Shown here: one piece after another, positions 27,370 through 39,733 of the stretch | How the letters are laid out: each line of letters begins with the position of its first letter | Numbering within the stretch: the stretch's first letter is position 1 | Made by a program: the position numbers and the translations under genes | The notes under the pieces: model-generated | What the model saw: the letters and a program-made list of their open reading frames with translations, nothing else | Told to the model about the DNA's origin: nothing | Database searches by the model: none | Assembly (NCBI RefSeq): GCF_900168325.1 | Contig: NZ_FVZE01000002.1 | Location: 62,001-126,000, forward strand | Direction of reading: 5' to 3' | DNA from: Novosphingobium mathurense | GTDB lineage: Bacteria; Pseudomonadota; Alphaproteobacteria; Sphingomonadales; Sphingomonadaceae | Length of the DNA: 64,000 nt

Positions 27370-29031
27370 ATGAGGAAGGGGCCTTTGTTCAAGGCGCTTG
27401 ACGAGAACGGCGGAAATTCGGCCGAAGGGGACTATGCAGGCGGTGCGGCATCGGCTGCCTCGCTTTCGCATGCCCAGGTCCTGCCCGAGATTTCCAACGT
27501 CGCAGTTCCGCCTCCTTCCGGTGAGACCCTTGTTGCCGGTCCCGGCCTGCGCGAACGCTTGCAGGCGTGGAAGCAGGACATCGAAGCCTGGTGCGAGAAG
27601 GTCGAGTTGGCGCCTGACCTTGCCACCGACATCGGCAGCCCGCGCTGGTATCGCGGCCTCGCTACGCTTTTCGGCTTGAGCGCGGCCGCCATTGCTCTTT
27701 CTCCAAGCTTTGCTGCTGTAGAGGCGGCGACGCCCATGCCGGTCAACGACCGGGTTCGCGACGAATTCCGCAGCCAGACCATCGCGCCGCTTGCCTTCGG
27801 GGCCGACAGCGGCCGTCACATGGGGGCAAGCCCGCTGGTGCGACCGCTGGCGAAAGTGCCCGAACGGCCGATGATCCAGTTGGTCTCCACGCTGGGGCAG
27901 GGCGACAGCTTCCGCCGCATGCTGGAACGTGCGGGCGTTGGCAGCAGCGACATTTCGCAGGTATCCGATCTCATTTCCGGTGCGGTGCCGCTGTCCGACA
28001 TCGCGTCAGGCACACAGTTCGATATCACCTTGGGCAAGCGCCCCGCCGAAGGCGTCTCGCGCCCACTGGACGAGATGGCCTTCCGCGCCCGCTTCGACCT
28101 CGATCTCTCGGTCGCACGTCATGACGGCGCGCTGGCCCTGGTGCGCCATCCCATTGCCGTCGATACGACCCCCTTGCGCATTCGCGGCACCGTCGGGTCG
28201 AGCCTCTATCGCTCGGCGCGCAATGCCGGGGCGCCGGTCGCCGCGATCCAGGGCTACCTGCGTGCGGTCGACAAGTATCTCTCGCTCGAAAGCGACATTT
28301 CGGCGAACGACGAATTCGACCTGATCTTATCCTATAAGCGATCGGCCAAGGGCGAACGGCAGGTGGGCGAACTGCTCTATGCGGGAGTCGAGCGCGAAGG
28401 AAAGCCGCGCCTCCAGCTCATGCGCTGGGGCAAAGACGGGCAGATGTTCTCGGCCTCGGGCCTTGCCGAAACGCGCAGTGCGCCGATCGGCATGCCGGTC
28501 GCGGGACGGATCACCTCGCGCTACGGGATGCGCCGTCACCCGATTCTCGGCTACACGCGCATGCACGCCGGCGTCGATTTCGGCGCGTCCTATGGATCGC
28601 CGATCTATGCCGTGAGCGATGGCACCGTCACTTATGCCGGGCGCCATGGCGGCCATGGCAATTACGTGCGGATCAACCACGGCGGCGGTCTTGGTACCGG
28701 CTATGGTCACATGAGCCGCATCGCGGTGAGAAACGGCACCCACGTCAGGGCCGGACAGGTGATCGGCTATGTCGGCTCGACCGGGCTGTCGACGGGTCCA
28801 CACCTGCATTTCGAAGCCTATCGCGGCGGCAGGACCGTCGATCCCCTGTCGATCCGTCTCGTTACCCGGCCGCAGATCGACGGGAAGGAACGCGACGAGT
28901 TCAGGCAGCGCATGAAGGCGCTGCTGACGGTAGAACCCGGCGCGGCGCTCGACAGTTTCGCCAAGCCCGATGCGCCGCAGGATGCGGACACACGCGAAAT
29001 CGACCGGCTCGAGCCCAAGAAGGTCGGCTGA
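27370..29031 (+). CDS. M23-family murein peptidase with cytoplasmic tail and membrane anchor
   Basis: 553 residues. An N-terminal cytoplasmic segment of about 95 residues leads into one transmembrane helix (YRGLATLFGLSAAAIALSPSFAA), a LysM/opacity-like middle region, and a C-terminal LytM domain. Zinc and catalytic motifs are MHAGVDFGASYGSPIYA and GPHLHFEA (HxxxD and HxH), so it should be an active DD-endopeptidase. The ATG at 27370 was chosen; the frame is open from 27325 (GTG) and no clear Shine-Dalgarno decides. It is divergent from the helicase, and hemB follows 72 bp later. Confidence 0.87.
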   Translation: MRKGPLFKALDENGGNSAEGDYAGGAASAASLSHAQVLPEISNVAVPPPSGETLVAGPGLRERLQAWKQDIEAWCEKVELAPDLATDIGSPRWYRGLATLFGLSAAAIALSPSFAAVEAATPMPVNDRVRDEFRSQTIAPLAFGADSGRHMGASPLVRPLAKVPERPMIQLVSTLGQGDSFRRMLERAGVGSSDISQVSDLISGAVPLSDIASGTQFDITLGKRPAEGVSRPLDEMAFRARFDLDLSVARHDGALALVRHPIAVDTTPLRIRGTVGSSLYRSARNAGAPVAAIQGYLRAVDKYLSLESDISANDEFDLILSYKRSAKGERQVGELLYAGVEREGKPRLQLMRWGKDGQMFSASGLAETRSAPIGMPVAGRITSRYGMRRHPILGYTRMHAGVDFGASYGSPIYAVSDGTVTYAGRHGGHGNYVRINHGGGLGTGYGHMSRIAVRNGTHVRAGQVIGYVGSTGLSTGPHLHFEAYRGGRTVDPLSIRLVTRPQIDGKERDEFRQRMKALLTVEPGAALDSFAKPDAPQDADTREIDRLEPKKVG

Positions 29032-30667
<1,636 letters not shown>

Positions 30668-30677
30668 GACGCAGGCG

Positions 30678-32891
30678 ATGGGCAGGTCCGACCGCGCGCT
30701 CTTCATCCTGACGATCCTTGTCGGCAGTTTCCTGCTGTTCATGGTCGAGCCGATGGTTGCCCGCATGGCACTGCCGCGGCTGGGCGGTGCGCCCAATGTC
30801 TGGAACAGCGCGATGCTGGTCTATCAGGCCCTGCTTCTCGCCGGTTACGGCTATGCACACTGGCTTTCGCAAAAGCCCCTGGGGCATCAGGCCGTCATCC
30901 ACCTGATTGCCCTGTGCATTGCGGCCACGACCTTGCCGATCGGGCTGGCGCAAGTGGCTTCGCCTGCGCCCGGCTGGGAAGCGATCTGGGTGCCCTGGCT
31001 GCTGCTGCTGACGGTCGGCCCGGTATTCTTCCTCGTCGCCGCGCAGGCTCCGCTGATGCAGCGCTGGTTCGCGGCCGATGCCCGCGCGGGTCAACCCTGG
31101 GCGCTCTATGCTGCATCGAATCTGGGCAGCTTCGCCGGACTGATCGCCTATCCTCTCGTCGCCGAGCCCTTGCTTGCGTTGCACGGCCAGAGCCTTGTCT
31201 GGGCCCTGGGATATGGCCTGCTGGTCCTGCTCGTTGCAGCTTGTGCATGGACCCGTCGGAGGACCGTCGACGCGGCAAGGCCGAGCGAATCGCTGCTGCG
31301 CGCCAGCGATGTGACGTCATGGCGTCGCAAGCTGCACTGGCTTGCCCTGGCCGCGATTCCCTCCGGGCTGATGCTCTCGACGACGACGCACCTGACGACC
31401 GACATCTTTGCCTCCCCGCTGCTCTGGGTGATTCCGCTGGGTCTCTACCTCCTCAGCTTCGCCGTCGCCTTCGCCGATCGCCGCGCCCAGGCGCGCGCGC
31501 TGACATTTGTCGCGCCGGTCGTTCTGCTCTTTACCGGAAGCTATGCGATGCTGGCCGACGGGTCCGGAGCACTGCTGCTGGCGGGCGGGAGCTGCGTCCT
31601 GCTCTTCGTGGTGTCCGTCGCGCTCCATGCCCGGCTCTATGACTTGCGCCCGGATGCAGGACATCTCACCGGCTTCTACCTGATCCTTTCGGCCGGCGGG
31701 GCCTTGGGCGGCCTGTTTACGGCCCTTGTCGCGCCGCTGGTGTTCGACTGGTCCTGGGAACATCCCTTGCTCATTCTCGGGGCGGCGCTGCTCATCCCGC
31801 TCGATGAAATCCTGCGCTGGCGCCGCATGGATGGCCTCGATCCAAGGCTGGCCCGGATTGCGCTGGTGCTGCTCCTGATGCTGGCGCTGTTCCTTTCGGT
31901 CCAGCTCTTCGATCTTTTCACCGAACCCGGGACGACGACGATGGCGATGCTGCTGACGGTCTTCCTCACCGGGACGGGCGTCATGGTCATGGGCTGGCGC
32001 TGGGCCTTCGTGACGGTGCTTTTGCTGGCGATGCTCGGGCAGGGTGGTCTCGTCACGATCATGTCGAGCTACGAAGGCCAGCGCACGCGCAGTTACTTCG
32101 GCATCTATACCGTACGCGATTATCGCTCCTCCGGTATGCGGATCCTCAGCCATGGCACTACGCTGCACGGACAGCAGTCGCTCGATCCGGACAAGCGGCG
32201 CATGCCGCTGACCTACTACGGTCCGAGGTCCGGCGTCGGCCTGGCGCTGGCATCGGCCAATCGGATGGAGGGAGATGCGGCGCGGATCGGGGTGGTCGGC
32301 CTCGGCACCGGTTCGCTCGCCTGTTACGCCAAACCGGGGCAGGACTGGACCTTCTTCGAGATCGATCCTGTCATCCTCAACTATTCGACCAAGGGGCAGT
32401 TCACCTATCTGCGCGACTGCGCACCACAGGCCAAAGTTATCCTGGGCGATGCCCGACTTGAACTGGAATCGGTGCCGCCGCACCGGTTCGACATGCTGGT
32501 GATCGATGCCTTCTCCTCCGATGCCATCCCGCTTCACCTGCTCACCCGCGAAGCCATGGAAGTGTATCTGCGCGCGTTGACCGGCCGCGGGGTCCTGCTC
32601 ATGCATATCTCGAACCGCTACGTGGAGCTGGAGCCGGTGATCGCCGCCCTGGCCCGCAGCGAAGGGCTGACCGCGCGCGTGCGCCAGGACTGGCCCGAGA
32701 ACCTCGACCTCTATACGCCGTCGCACTGGATCGCTCTCTCGCGCGACAGCTCTTCAATCAACGAGCTTGCGAAGATGCAGCCCGATAGCCCATGGAGTCG
32801 GCTGCAAGCACCGGCACAGAGGCCCTGGACGGACGACCACGCCTCCATCCTGCCGTTCATTCGCTGGTCCAGGCTGATAGGATACCCATGA
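30678..32891 (+). CDS. Multi-pass membrane protein fused to a spermidine-synthase-like domain
   Basis: 737 residues. The N-terminal two thirds contains about ten to twelve transmembrane helices (residues about 9-460). The C-terminal part is a class I SAM-type fold with GLGTGSLACYAKPG, the acidic loop FFEIDPVIL and LVIDAFSSDAIPLHLLT, where the SSD position matches the spermidine-synthase gate region. Such fused MFS/spermidine-synthase-like proteins are common in proteobacteria with no established substrate. The ATG at 30678 starts MGRSDRALFILTILVGSFLL. Its stop overlaps the gamma-carbonic-anhydrase ATG by 4 bp. Confidence 0.85.
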   Translation: MGRSDRALFILTILVGSFLLFMVEPMVARMALPRLGGAPNVWNSAMLVYQALLLAGYGYAHWLSQKPLGHQAVIHLIALCIAATTLPIGLAQVASPAPGWEAIWVPWLLLLTVGPVFFLVAAQAPLMQRWFAADARAGQPWALYAASNLGSFAGLIAYPLVAEPLLALHGQSLVWALGYGLLVLLVAACAWTRRRTVDAARPSESLLRASDVTSWRRKLHWLALAAIPSGLMLSTTTHLTTDIFASPLLWVIPLGLYLLSFAVAFADRRAQARALTFVAPVVLLFTGSYAMLADGSGALLLAGGSCVLLFVVSVALHARLYDLRPDAGHLTGFYLILSAGGALGGLFTALVAPLVFDWSWEHPLLILGAALLIPLDEILRWRRMDGLDPRLARIALVLLLMLALFLSVQLFDLFTEPGTTTMAMLLTVFLTGTGVMVMGWRWAFVTVLLLAMLGQGGLVTIMSSYEGQRTRSYFGIYTVRDYRSSGMRILSHGTTLHGQQSLDPDKRRMPLTYYGPRSGVGLALASANRMEGDAARIGVVGLGTGSLACYAKPGQDWTFFEIDPVILNYSTKGQFTYLRDCAPQAKVILGDARLELESVPPHRFDMLVIDAFSSDAIPLHLLTREAMEVYLRALTGRGVLLMHISNRYVELEPVIAALARSEGLTARVRQDWPENLDLYTPSHWIALSRDSSSINELAKMQPDSPWSRLQAPAQRPWTDDHASILPFIRWSRLIGYP

Positions 32892-33451
32892 TCGAAAACC
32901 GCAACGACATCACCGTCGCCGCTATCCACGGCAAGGCTCCGAAGATCCACTCCAGCGCCTTTATCGCGCCGGGTTGCCGGATCATCGGCGATGTCGAGAT
33001 CGGCCCAGACGTGAGCATCTGGTACAATTGCGTGATCCGGGCCGATGTGAACCGCATCGTCATCGGTGCGCGCACCAACATCCAGGACGGCACCGTCGTC
33101 CATTGCGACAGTCCCAAGGCCGGTCGACCCGAAGGCTATCCGACGCTGATCGGCGAGGACGTACTGATCGGACACATGGCGATGGTCCATGGCTGCACGC
33201 TGGAAGACAGTGCCTTCGTTGGCCTTGGCGCGATCGTCATGGACGGCAGCCATATCGAGACCGATGGCATGCTCGCGGCCGGGGCGCAGCTCACCGGCAA
33301 GCGCATCGGCGCAGGCCAGCTGTGGATGGGGCGTCCCGCCAAGTACATCCGCGACCTTTCCGAAGATGCGATTGTTGCCAACCGCGAGGGCGTTGCCCGT
33401 TATGTCATCAACGGTCGCAACCACGCCGAGACGCTCGGTGTCGCGGGCTGA
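32888..33451 (+). CDS. Gamma-class carbonic anhydrase family protein
   Basis: 187 residues of left-handed beta-helix (hexapeptide repeat) fold. The metal-site histidines are in TVVHCDS and LIGHMAMVHGCTLED. It resembles YrdA/CaiE-type proteins, which may be active or merely zinc-binding; true activity cannot be judged. The ATG at 32888 overlaps the previous stop (ATGA), and its own stop shares one base with the DUF167 ATG (TGATG). It is therefore translationally coupled on both sides. Confidence 0.88.
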   Translation: MIENRNDITVAAIHGKAPKIHSSAFIAPGCRIIGDVEIGPDVSIWYNCVIRADVNRIVIGARTNIQDGTVVHCDSPKAGRPEGYPTLIGEDVLIGHMAMVHGCTLEDSAFVGLGAIVMDGSHIETDGMLAAGAQLTGKRIGAGQLWMGRPAKYIRDLSEDAIVANREGVARYVINGRNHAETLGVAG

Positions 33452-33732
33452 TGGCAAGACCCAGGCCGGCACTGCCCGATGCACAGGCGCTTCGGGCGCT
33501 GGTCGATGCGGAGAGTCGGCTCGCGGTCCGTGTGACTCCCGGCGCCAAGGTCGAAGGTCTGGAGATCGCCGAGGGCAAGCTGCTCGCCAAGGTCCGGGCC
33601 AAACCGCAGGACGGCAAGGCCAACGATGCCGTGCGCGACCTGCTTGCCGAGGCTCTCGGGCTGGCTCCGTCGCGGCTGGAGTTGTTGCGCGGCGCAACTT
33701 CTCGCGAAAAGCAGTTCAGGATTCGCGACTGA
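33451..33732 (+). CDS. DUF167/YggU-family small protein
   Basis: 93 residues. The DUF167 core LAVRVTPGAKVEGLEI and VRAKPQDGKANDAVRDLLAEALGL is followed by SREKQFRI. The family is conserved and often near proC or yggT genes but has no agreed function. It starts at ATG 33451, sharing a base with the preceding stop. Its 3' end overlaps the convergent DUF1275 gene by 17 bp, so antisense read-through between them is possible. Confidence 0.88.
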   Translation: MARPRPALPDAQALRALVDAESRLAVRVTPGAKVEGLEIAEGKLLAKVRAKPQDGKANDAVRDLLAEALGLAPSRLELLRGATSREKQFRIRD

Positions 33733-34363
33733 CGCGGGCGATTCGCCAGCCGGCAACCGATAGCAGCGCTGCGGCGAGTACGGCGAGGGGCAGGCAGGCT
33801 GCACCGACCCGCAGGAACATCGTCGCGCCGAGCGCCGCGCCGCCGGCCAGTGCCAGCCACAGGGCGAGGAAGCCGGCGATGCCGTTGGCTCCGCGTCCGC
33901 TAAGCAGGCCGCCCAGACCCTGACCGATGCGCACCAGCGCGCCGGTGAGATAGGTCAGCGCTACGGGCGTCTCGTTGCGCTGCATCGTGTTGTTGAGCGC
34001 GCCCATGGCGAAGACGAGCATGGCCATCATCGCTTCGAGATATTCCGCCAGTGCCAGAAGCGCGGCCAATGCGAGGAGCGCGGTAACGAGCGAGAGAACG
34101 GCGGGCTTGCGCCATCGGCCTGCCTTGTGGGCGACCACGTTGCCCATCGCCACGCCCAGCACGAACCCAAGGATCAGAAGCGCCGGGACGAGCGCGCGAT
34201 GCGGTCCCTCGGCAATGAGGTCGGTGGCGAGGCGCGTCGTGTTGCCGGACATGAACGACACGAAATAGCGATCAGCTGACAGAAACCCCACGGCATCGAC
34301 GTAGCCGGCGAGCGCGGCAAGCGCGGTAGCGAGGGCCTGTCGCGGTGGGTCTAGCGAGTTCAC
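33716..34363 (-). CDS. DUF1275 (YoaK-like) membrane protein
   Basis: 215 residues with about six transmembrane segments. The family motif GYVDAVGFLSADRYFVSFMSGNTTR is seen near the N-terminus (about residues 20-44), and a second Asn-containing motif, MGALNNTMQRNET, near 130. It starts at GTG 34363. DUF1275 proteins are inner-membrane proteins of unknown function. The 3' end overlaps the convergent DUF167 gene by 17 bp. Confidence 0.82.
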   Translation of the reverse strand: MNSLDPPRQALATALAALAGYVDAVGFLSADRYFVSFMSGNTTRLATDLIAEGPHRALVPALLILGFVLGVAMGNVVAHKAGRWRKPAVLSLVTALLALAALLALAEYLEAMMAMLVFAMGALNNTMQRNETPVALTYLTGALVRIGQGLGGLLSGRGANGIAGFLALWLALAGGAALGATMFLRVGAACLPLAVLAAALLSVAGWRIARVSRES

Positions 34364-34448
34364 CTGCGCAACCTATCGCGCGCCGGTCCGTCTGGCGAGT
34401 GCGATCTGAAAGGAGGCGATGTGCGCAGGCGCGATCCGCAGATTCGGC

Positions 34449-34868
34449 TCAGCGGCCCATGCCGCGCGCGAGATTGCCGAGAACCTCGCCCATCGCCTTG
34501 GCCATGTCCGCCGGTTCGGGTGCGACATCGGCGACCGCCCGGTTCATTGCATCGGCCCATTGCTCGGCAACGGCCCTGTTGATGGCGAAGGGTTTGTGCA
34601 CGCTCATCATGCAGCGTCCGGGGACGGCCTCGAACCAGTCGCGCGGGCCGCCGGCCCAACCGGCAAGGAACTGGGGCAGGGCCTTGCGCATCGGCGCAAG
34701 GTCCTGGGCATGCATGGCGCGCAGCTCGGCATATTGCGGGTCTTCGTCCATCAGGTCGTAGAAGCGGTTGCAGATGGCTTCGAACACCGGCGCGCCACCG
34801 AGGCGATAGAAAGGGGTATCGGGAGTTTGGGCTTCATCGATGACGGGGGCTTGGCTCGACACTGACAT
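34449..34868 (-). CDS. Group II truncated hemoglobin (trHbO type)
   Basis: 139 residues. The globin core has the proximal His in MSVHKPFAI and the group II TrpG8 in AEQWADAMNRAV, and begins YRLGGAPVFEAICNRFYDLM. These proteins bind O2 or NO and can detoxify reactive species. A pre-helical extension of about 20 residues comes first. It lies between DUF1275 and clpA on the same strand, with 181 bp upstream holding a parS-like site and the clpA terminator, so it is likely transcribed from its own promoter. Confidence 0.88.
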   Translation of the reverse strand: MSVSSQAPVIDEAQTPDTPFYRLGGAPVFEAICNRFYDLMDEDPQYAELRAMHAQDLAPMRKALPQFLAGWAGGPRDWFEAVPGRCMMSVHKPFAINRAVAEQWADAMNRAVADVAPEPADMAKAMGEVLGNLARGMGR

Positions 34869-34910
34869 CTTCTCCGCAAGTGGGGGCTATTCCTGTCGCA
34901 TAGCCGATGC

Positions 34911-34924
34911 GTTTCACGTGGAAC
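34911..34924. promoter_or_regulatory. Distant parS-like site
   Basis: GTTTCACGTGGAAC is a mixed version of the two perfect parS sequences near parAB, with 13 of 14 bases palindromic. The flanking bases are C and T, not T and A. It is intergenic, about 19 kb from the main cluster and in front of the truncated hemoglobin gene. Confidence 0.55.
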
Positions 34925-34993
34925 TTGATCGCGGTCAAACCGTGGCGGATCGTCTCGCAGACCGGAACTGGACGAAGTGAGGGGCGCACACGA

Positions 34994-35027
34994 AAGGGGG
35001 CGGGAACCTCTCGGCGCCCGCCCCCTT
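34994..35027 (-). terminator. Intrinsic terminator after clpA
   Basis: A perfect 11-bp stem, AAGGGGGCGGG / CCCGCCCCCTT, with a 12-nt loop ends on the minus strand in CTTTCG. It starts 23 bp beyond the clpA stop. Confidence 0.85.
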
Positions 35028-35049
35028 GCATCGCCCGTGCCGTGTAGCC

Positions 35050-37422
<2,373 letters not shown>

Positions 37423-37547
37423 CTAGGACACTTTCATTGCGAAGTGGGACTCTCCTTGCAGGGGAGTTTTTGGACGAAAACTGGTTTCAGGTTCCATATA
37501 GGAACACTCAGGGCGCTTGCGAGGTTCACGTTGGGAACCTGCCGCCA

Positions 37548-37766
37548 TCACGATGTCCTTGGCCTGAACAGGGACTCGGCCGCCTGCATGTGCGCCGAAG
37601 CCTTCTGACGGTGCGCCTTTATGCGGTCGATCTCTTCCTGAAGAAGGGCGACACGTGCATCGAGTTCGTCCAGCGAATAGCGATCCAGGCTTTCGCTGGC
37701 GAGGAGGCTGGCTGCGCCGAGGTTGTCCTCGGACGACCGCCGCCGCGGTCGATCATCATCGTCCAT
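37548..37766 (-). CDS. DUF1192-family small protein
   Basis: 72 residues. An acidic/basic N-terminus MDDDDRPRRR is followed by a helix typical of DUF1192, YSLDELDARVALLQEEIDRIKAHRQ (about residues 30-54), likely coiled coil. This is the common alphaproteobacterial DUF1192 form; function unknown. It lies upstream of clpA on the same strand with a 125-bp gap (37423-37547) that holds short inverted repeats but no gene. It is divergent from the quinone-oxidoreductase gene at 37854. Confidence 0.78.
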   Translation of the reverse strand: MDDDDRPRRRSSEDNLGAASLLASESLDRYSLDELDARVALLQEEIDRIKAHRQKASAHMQAAESLFRPRTS

Positions 37767-37853
37767 TGCACTGCAGCATCGGACGGGAATTTCTCCATGT
37801 CAATGCATCAAAGTGGTTTCCTTGTGGCCAGTGACTGTGCCAACTAGTCAGCC

Positions 37854-38855
37854 ATGTCAGTTAAACTGCCCAAGACCATGGCCGCCATGGGATTTCTCGA
37901 GCCGGGAGGCCCCGAGGTCCTGCAGCCGCAAGAGCTTTCCGTACCCGTTCCAGGCCCCGGAGAAGTGCTCATCCAGGTTGCCTTTTCCGGAGTAAACCGA
38001 CCTGACGTCGTACAGCGACAGGGACACTATCCTCCGCCGCCGGGCGCCTCGCCGATTCCGGGCCTGGAGATTTCCGGCACGATCGTCGCTGTCGGGGAAG
38101 GCGTCGTCGAAATCGGCGAGGGAGACCGCGTCTGTGCACTCGTTTCCGGCGGCGGCTATGCCGAATTCTGCATCGCCCGCGCCGGACACTGCCTGCCCGT
38201 GCCGGCCAGCCTGCCGCTCGACCAGGCTGCGGCCTTGCCCGAGACTCTGTTCACCGTCTGGCACAACGTGTTCGAGCGCGGATACGCCTGCGAGGGGGAA
38301 ACCCTGCTCGTCCATGGCGGGACCAGCGGCATCGGGACGATGGCGACGATGCTCGGCAAGCTATTCGGCCTGACCGTCATCGTGACCTGTGGCTCGGCGG
38401 AAAAGTGCGCACAGGCGCTGAAGATCGGCGCCGATCACGCGATCGACTACAAGGCGTCCGATTTCGTCGCCGAAGTTGCCCGGATTACCGATGGCAAGGG
38501 TGTGAACCTCGTGCTCGACATGGTTGCCGGCGATTACGTCGCCCGCAATCTCAAGTGCCTTGCCCCGGATGGGCGGCACGTGACCATTGCGGTGCAGGGT
38601 GGGGTCAAGGCCGAGATCAACATGGGCATCGTCATGCGCAATCGCTACACGCTGACCGGTTCGACGCTGCGGCCGCGGTCCGACACGTTCAAGGAGCTGC
38701 TGGCACAGGAAATCCTGTCGAATGTCTGGTCGCTGGTGGCTGACGGGTCCTTGCGCCCGATCATGGACAGGCAGTTTCCGCTGGCCCAAGCTGCCAAGGC
38801 ACATGCCCACATGGAATCGGGAGACCATATCGGGAAGATCGTCCTCGCTGCGTGA
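37854..38855 (+). CDS. NAD(P)H quinone oxidoreductase, PIG3/zeta-crystallin type
   Basis: 333 residues of the zinc-free MDR superfamily. The substrate-domain motif is SGVNRPDVVQRQGHYPPPPG, and the Rossmann motif is HGGTSGIGTMATML. This PIG3-like subgroup reduces small quinones with NADPH. The ATG at 37854 gives MSVKLPKTMAAMGF. The GST gene follows after 57 bp on the same strand, and a joint detoxification role is plausible but not proven. Confidence 0.87.
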   Translation: MSVKLPKTMAAMGFLEPGGPEVLQPQELSVPVPGPGEVLIQVAFSGVNRPDVVQRQGHYPPPPGASPIPGLEISGTIVAVGEGVVEIGEGDRVCALVSGGGYAEFCIARAGHCLPVPASLPLDQAAALPETLFTVWHNVFERGYACEGETLLVHGGTSGIGTMATMLGKLFGLTVIVTCGSAEKCAQALKIGADHAIDYKASDFVAEVARITDGKGVNLVLDMVAGDYVARNLKCLAPDGRHVTIAVQGGVKAEINMGIVMRNRYTLTGSTLRPRSDTFKELLAQEILSNVWSLVADGSLRPIMDRQFPLAQAAKAHAHMESGDHIGKIVLAA

Positions 38856-38912
38856 CGTCATGACATCGCGCAGCGGGCAGCGCCGCTTCTCGTAGACAGG
38901 AAGGAGGCGGGA

Positions 38913-39530
38913 TTGAGCGGTAATCTGATCCTTCACGAGGATCCGCGCAGCGGCAATTGCTACAAGATCCGCCTTACTGCGGCCATGCTCGGCGTGCCGC
39001 TGGAGCGGCGCCTCTACGACATCATGAACGGCGAAACGCGCACGCCGGAGTTTCTGGCGAACGTCAATGCCAACGGCCGGATTCCGGTTCTCCAGATCGG
39101 CGACAGGTTCCTGCCGGAAAGCAATGCGGCCTGCTGGTATCTCGCCGAGGGTTCAAGCCTTGTGCCAGTGGACCGGTTCGAACGGGCCGACATGCTGCGC
39201 TGGATGTTCTTCGAGCAGTACAATCACGAACCCAATATCGCGACCCTGCGATTCTGGCTCTGCTTCGTCGGCGAGGCCAATCTCACACCCATGCAGCGCG
39301 ACCAGATCATGGCGAAGCGGGCAGGGGGAGAGGCGGCCCTTTCGGTGATGGAACAGCACCTCGGCGTGCACGACTGGTTTGTCGGCAGCAGCGCGAGTCT
39401 CGCCGACGTTTCGCTCTATGCCTATACCCACGTCTGCGAGGCAGGCGGCTTTCGCCTGCACGATTATCCGGCAATCTGCCGTTGGCTCGAACGCATCTCT
39501 GGGCTTCCCGGTTACGTTCGGATGGATTGA
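38913..39530 (+). CDS. Glutathione S-transferase family protein
   Basis: 205 residues. The thioredoxin-like N-domain has a NCYKIR motif (residues about 14-19) in place of the usual catalytic Ser/Tyr. It carries GRIPVLQIGDRFLPESNA and a C-terminal all-helical domain. It starts at TTG 38913 with a strong AGGAGG six bases before it, which decides this start over downstream ATGs. The first substrate-binding segment is typical of bacterial beta/theta-like GSTs; the electrophile is unknown. Confidence 0.85.
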   Translation: MSGNLILHEDPRSGNCYKIRLTAAMLGVPLERRLYDIMNGETRTPEFLANVNANGRIPVLQIGDRFLPESNAACWYLAEGSSLVPVDRFERADMLRWMFFEQYNHEPNIATLRFWLCFVGEANLTPMQRDQIMAKRAGGEAALSVMEQHLGVHDWFVGSSASLADVSLYAYTHVCEAGGFRLHDYPAICRWLERISGLPGYVRMD

Positions 39531-39606
39531 CTTCTGACAAGGCCGACGCCGGCTTGATCGGACCGTCTTGCCGACCTCGCTTGCAGGCCTTGAGCCGAGA
39601 ATGCGC

Positions 39607-39653
39607 GATTCTCGGGCATCGTGCTTGCCGAATCCGGAACTTTCACCTAAATC
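39607..39653 (+). promoter_or_regulatory. Candidate trcR promoter with two GANTC sites
   Basis: TTGCCG at 39625-39630 and TAAATC at 39648-39653 are spaced 17 bp and resemble -35 and -10 elements. GANTC sites lie at 39607-39611 and 39630-39634, so one overlaps the -35/spacer. In alphaproteobacteria methylated GANTC with GcrA can control such promoters; that is inference here. Confidence 0.45.
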
Positions 39654-39664
39654 GGGTCCGGAAC

Positions 39665-39697
39665 GGCCGCTCCGCGAAGGGGCGGCCCTTATTATTT
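39665..39697 (+). terminator. Terminator-like hairpin between GST and trcR
   Basis: GGCCGC (39665-39670) pairs with GCGGCC (39682-39687), with further paired bases inside, and TTATTATTT follows. It could end the GST transcript or sit at the start of the trcR transcript as an attenuator. Confidence 0.55.
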
Positions 39698-39733
39698 GCG
39701 CTACTTGCCAAAGTTCGTCGGAGATCCAGAACA

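Noticed and set aside
31317-32726. 469-codon minus-strand frame opposite the spermidine-synthase-like gene
   Set aside because: Antisense mirror of a well-supported membrane/SAM-fold gene; no domain or ribosome-binding site.
34360-34659. Second ORF in the truncated hemoglobin region
   Set aside because: It is a different frame of the hemoglobin gene; the 139-residue globin frame has the His and Trp signatures.
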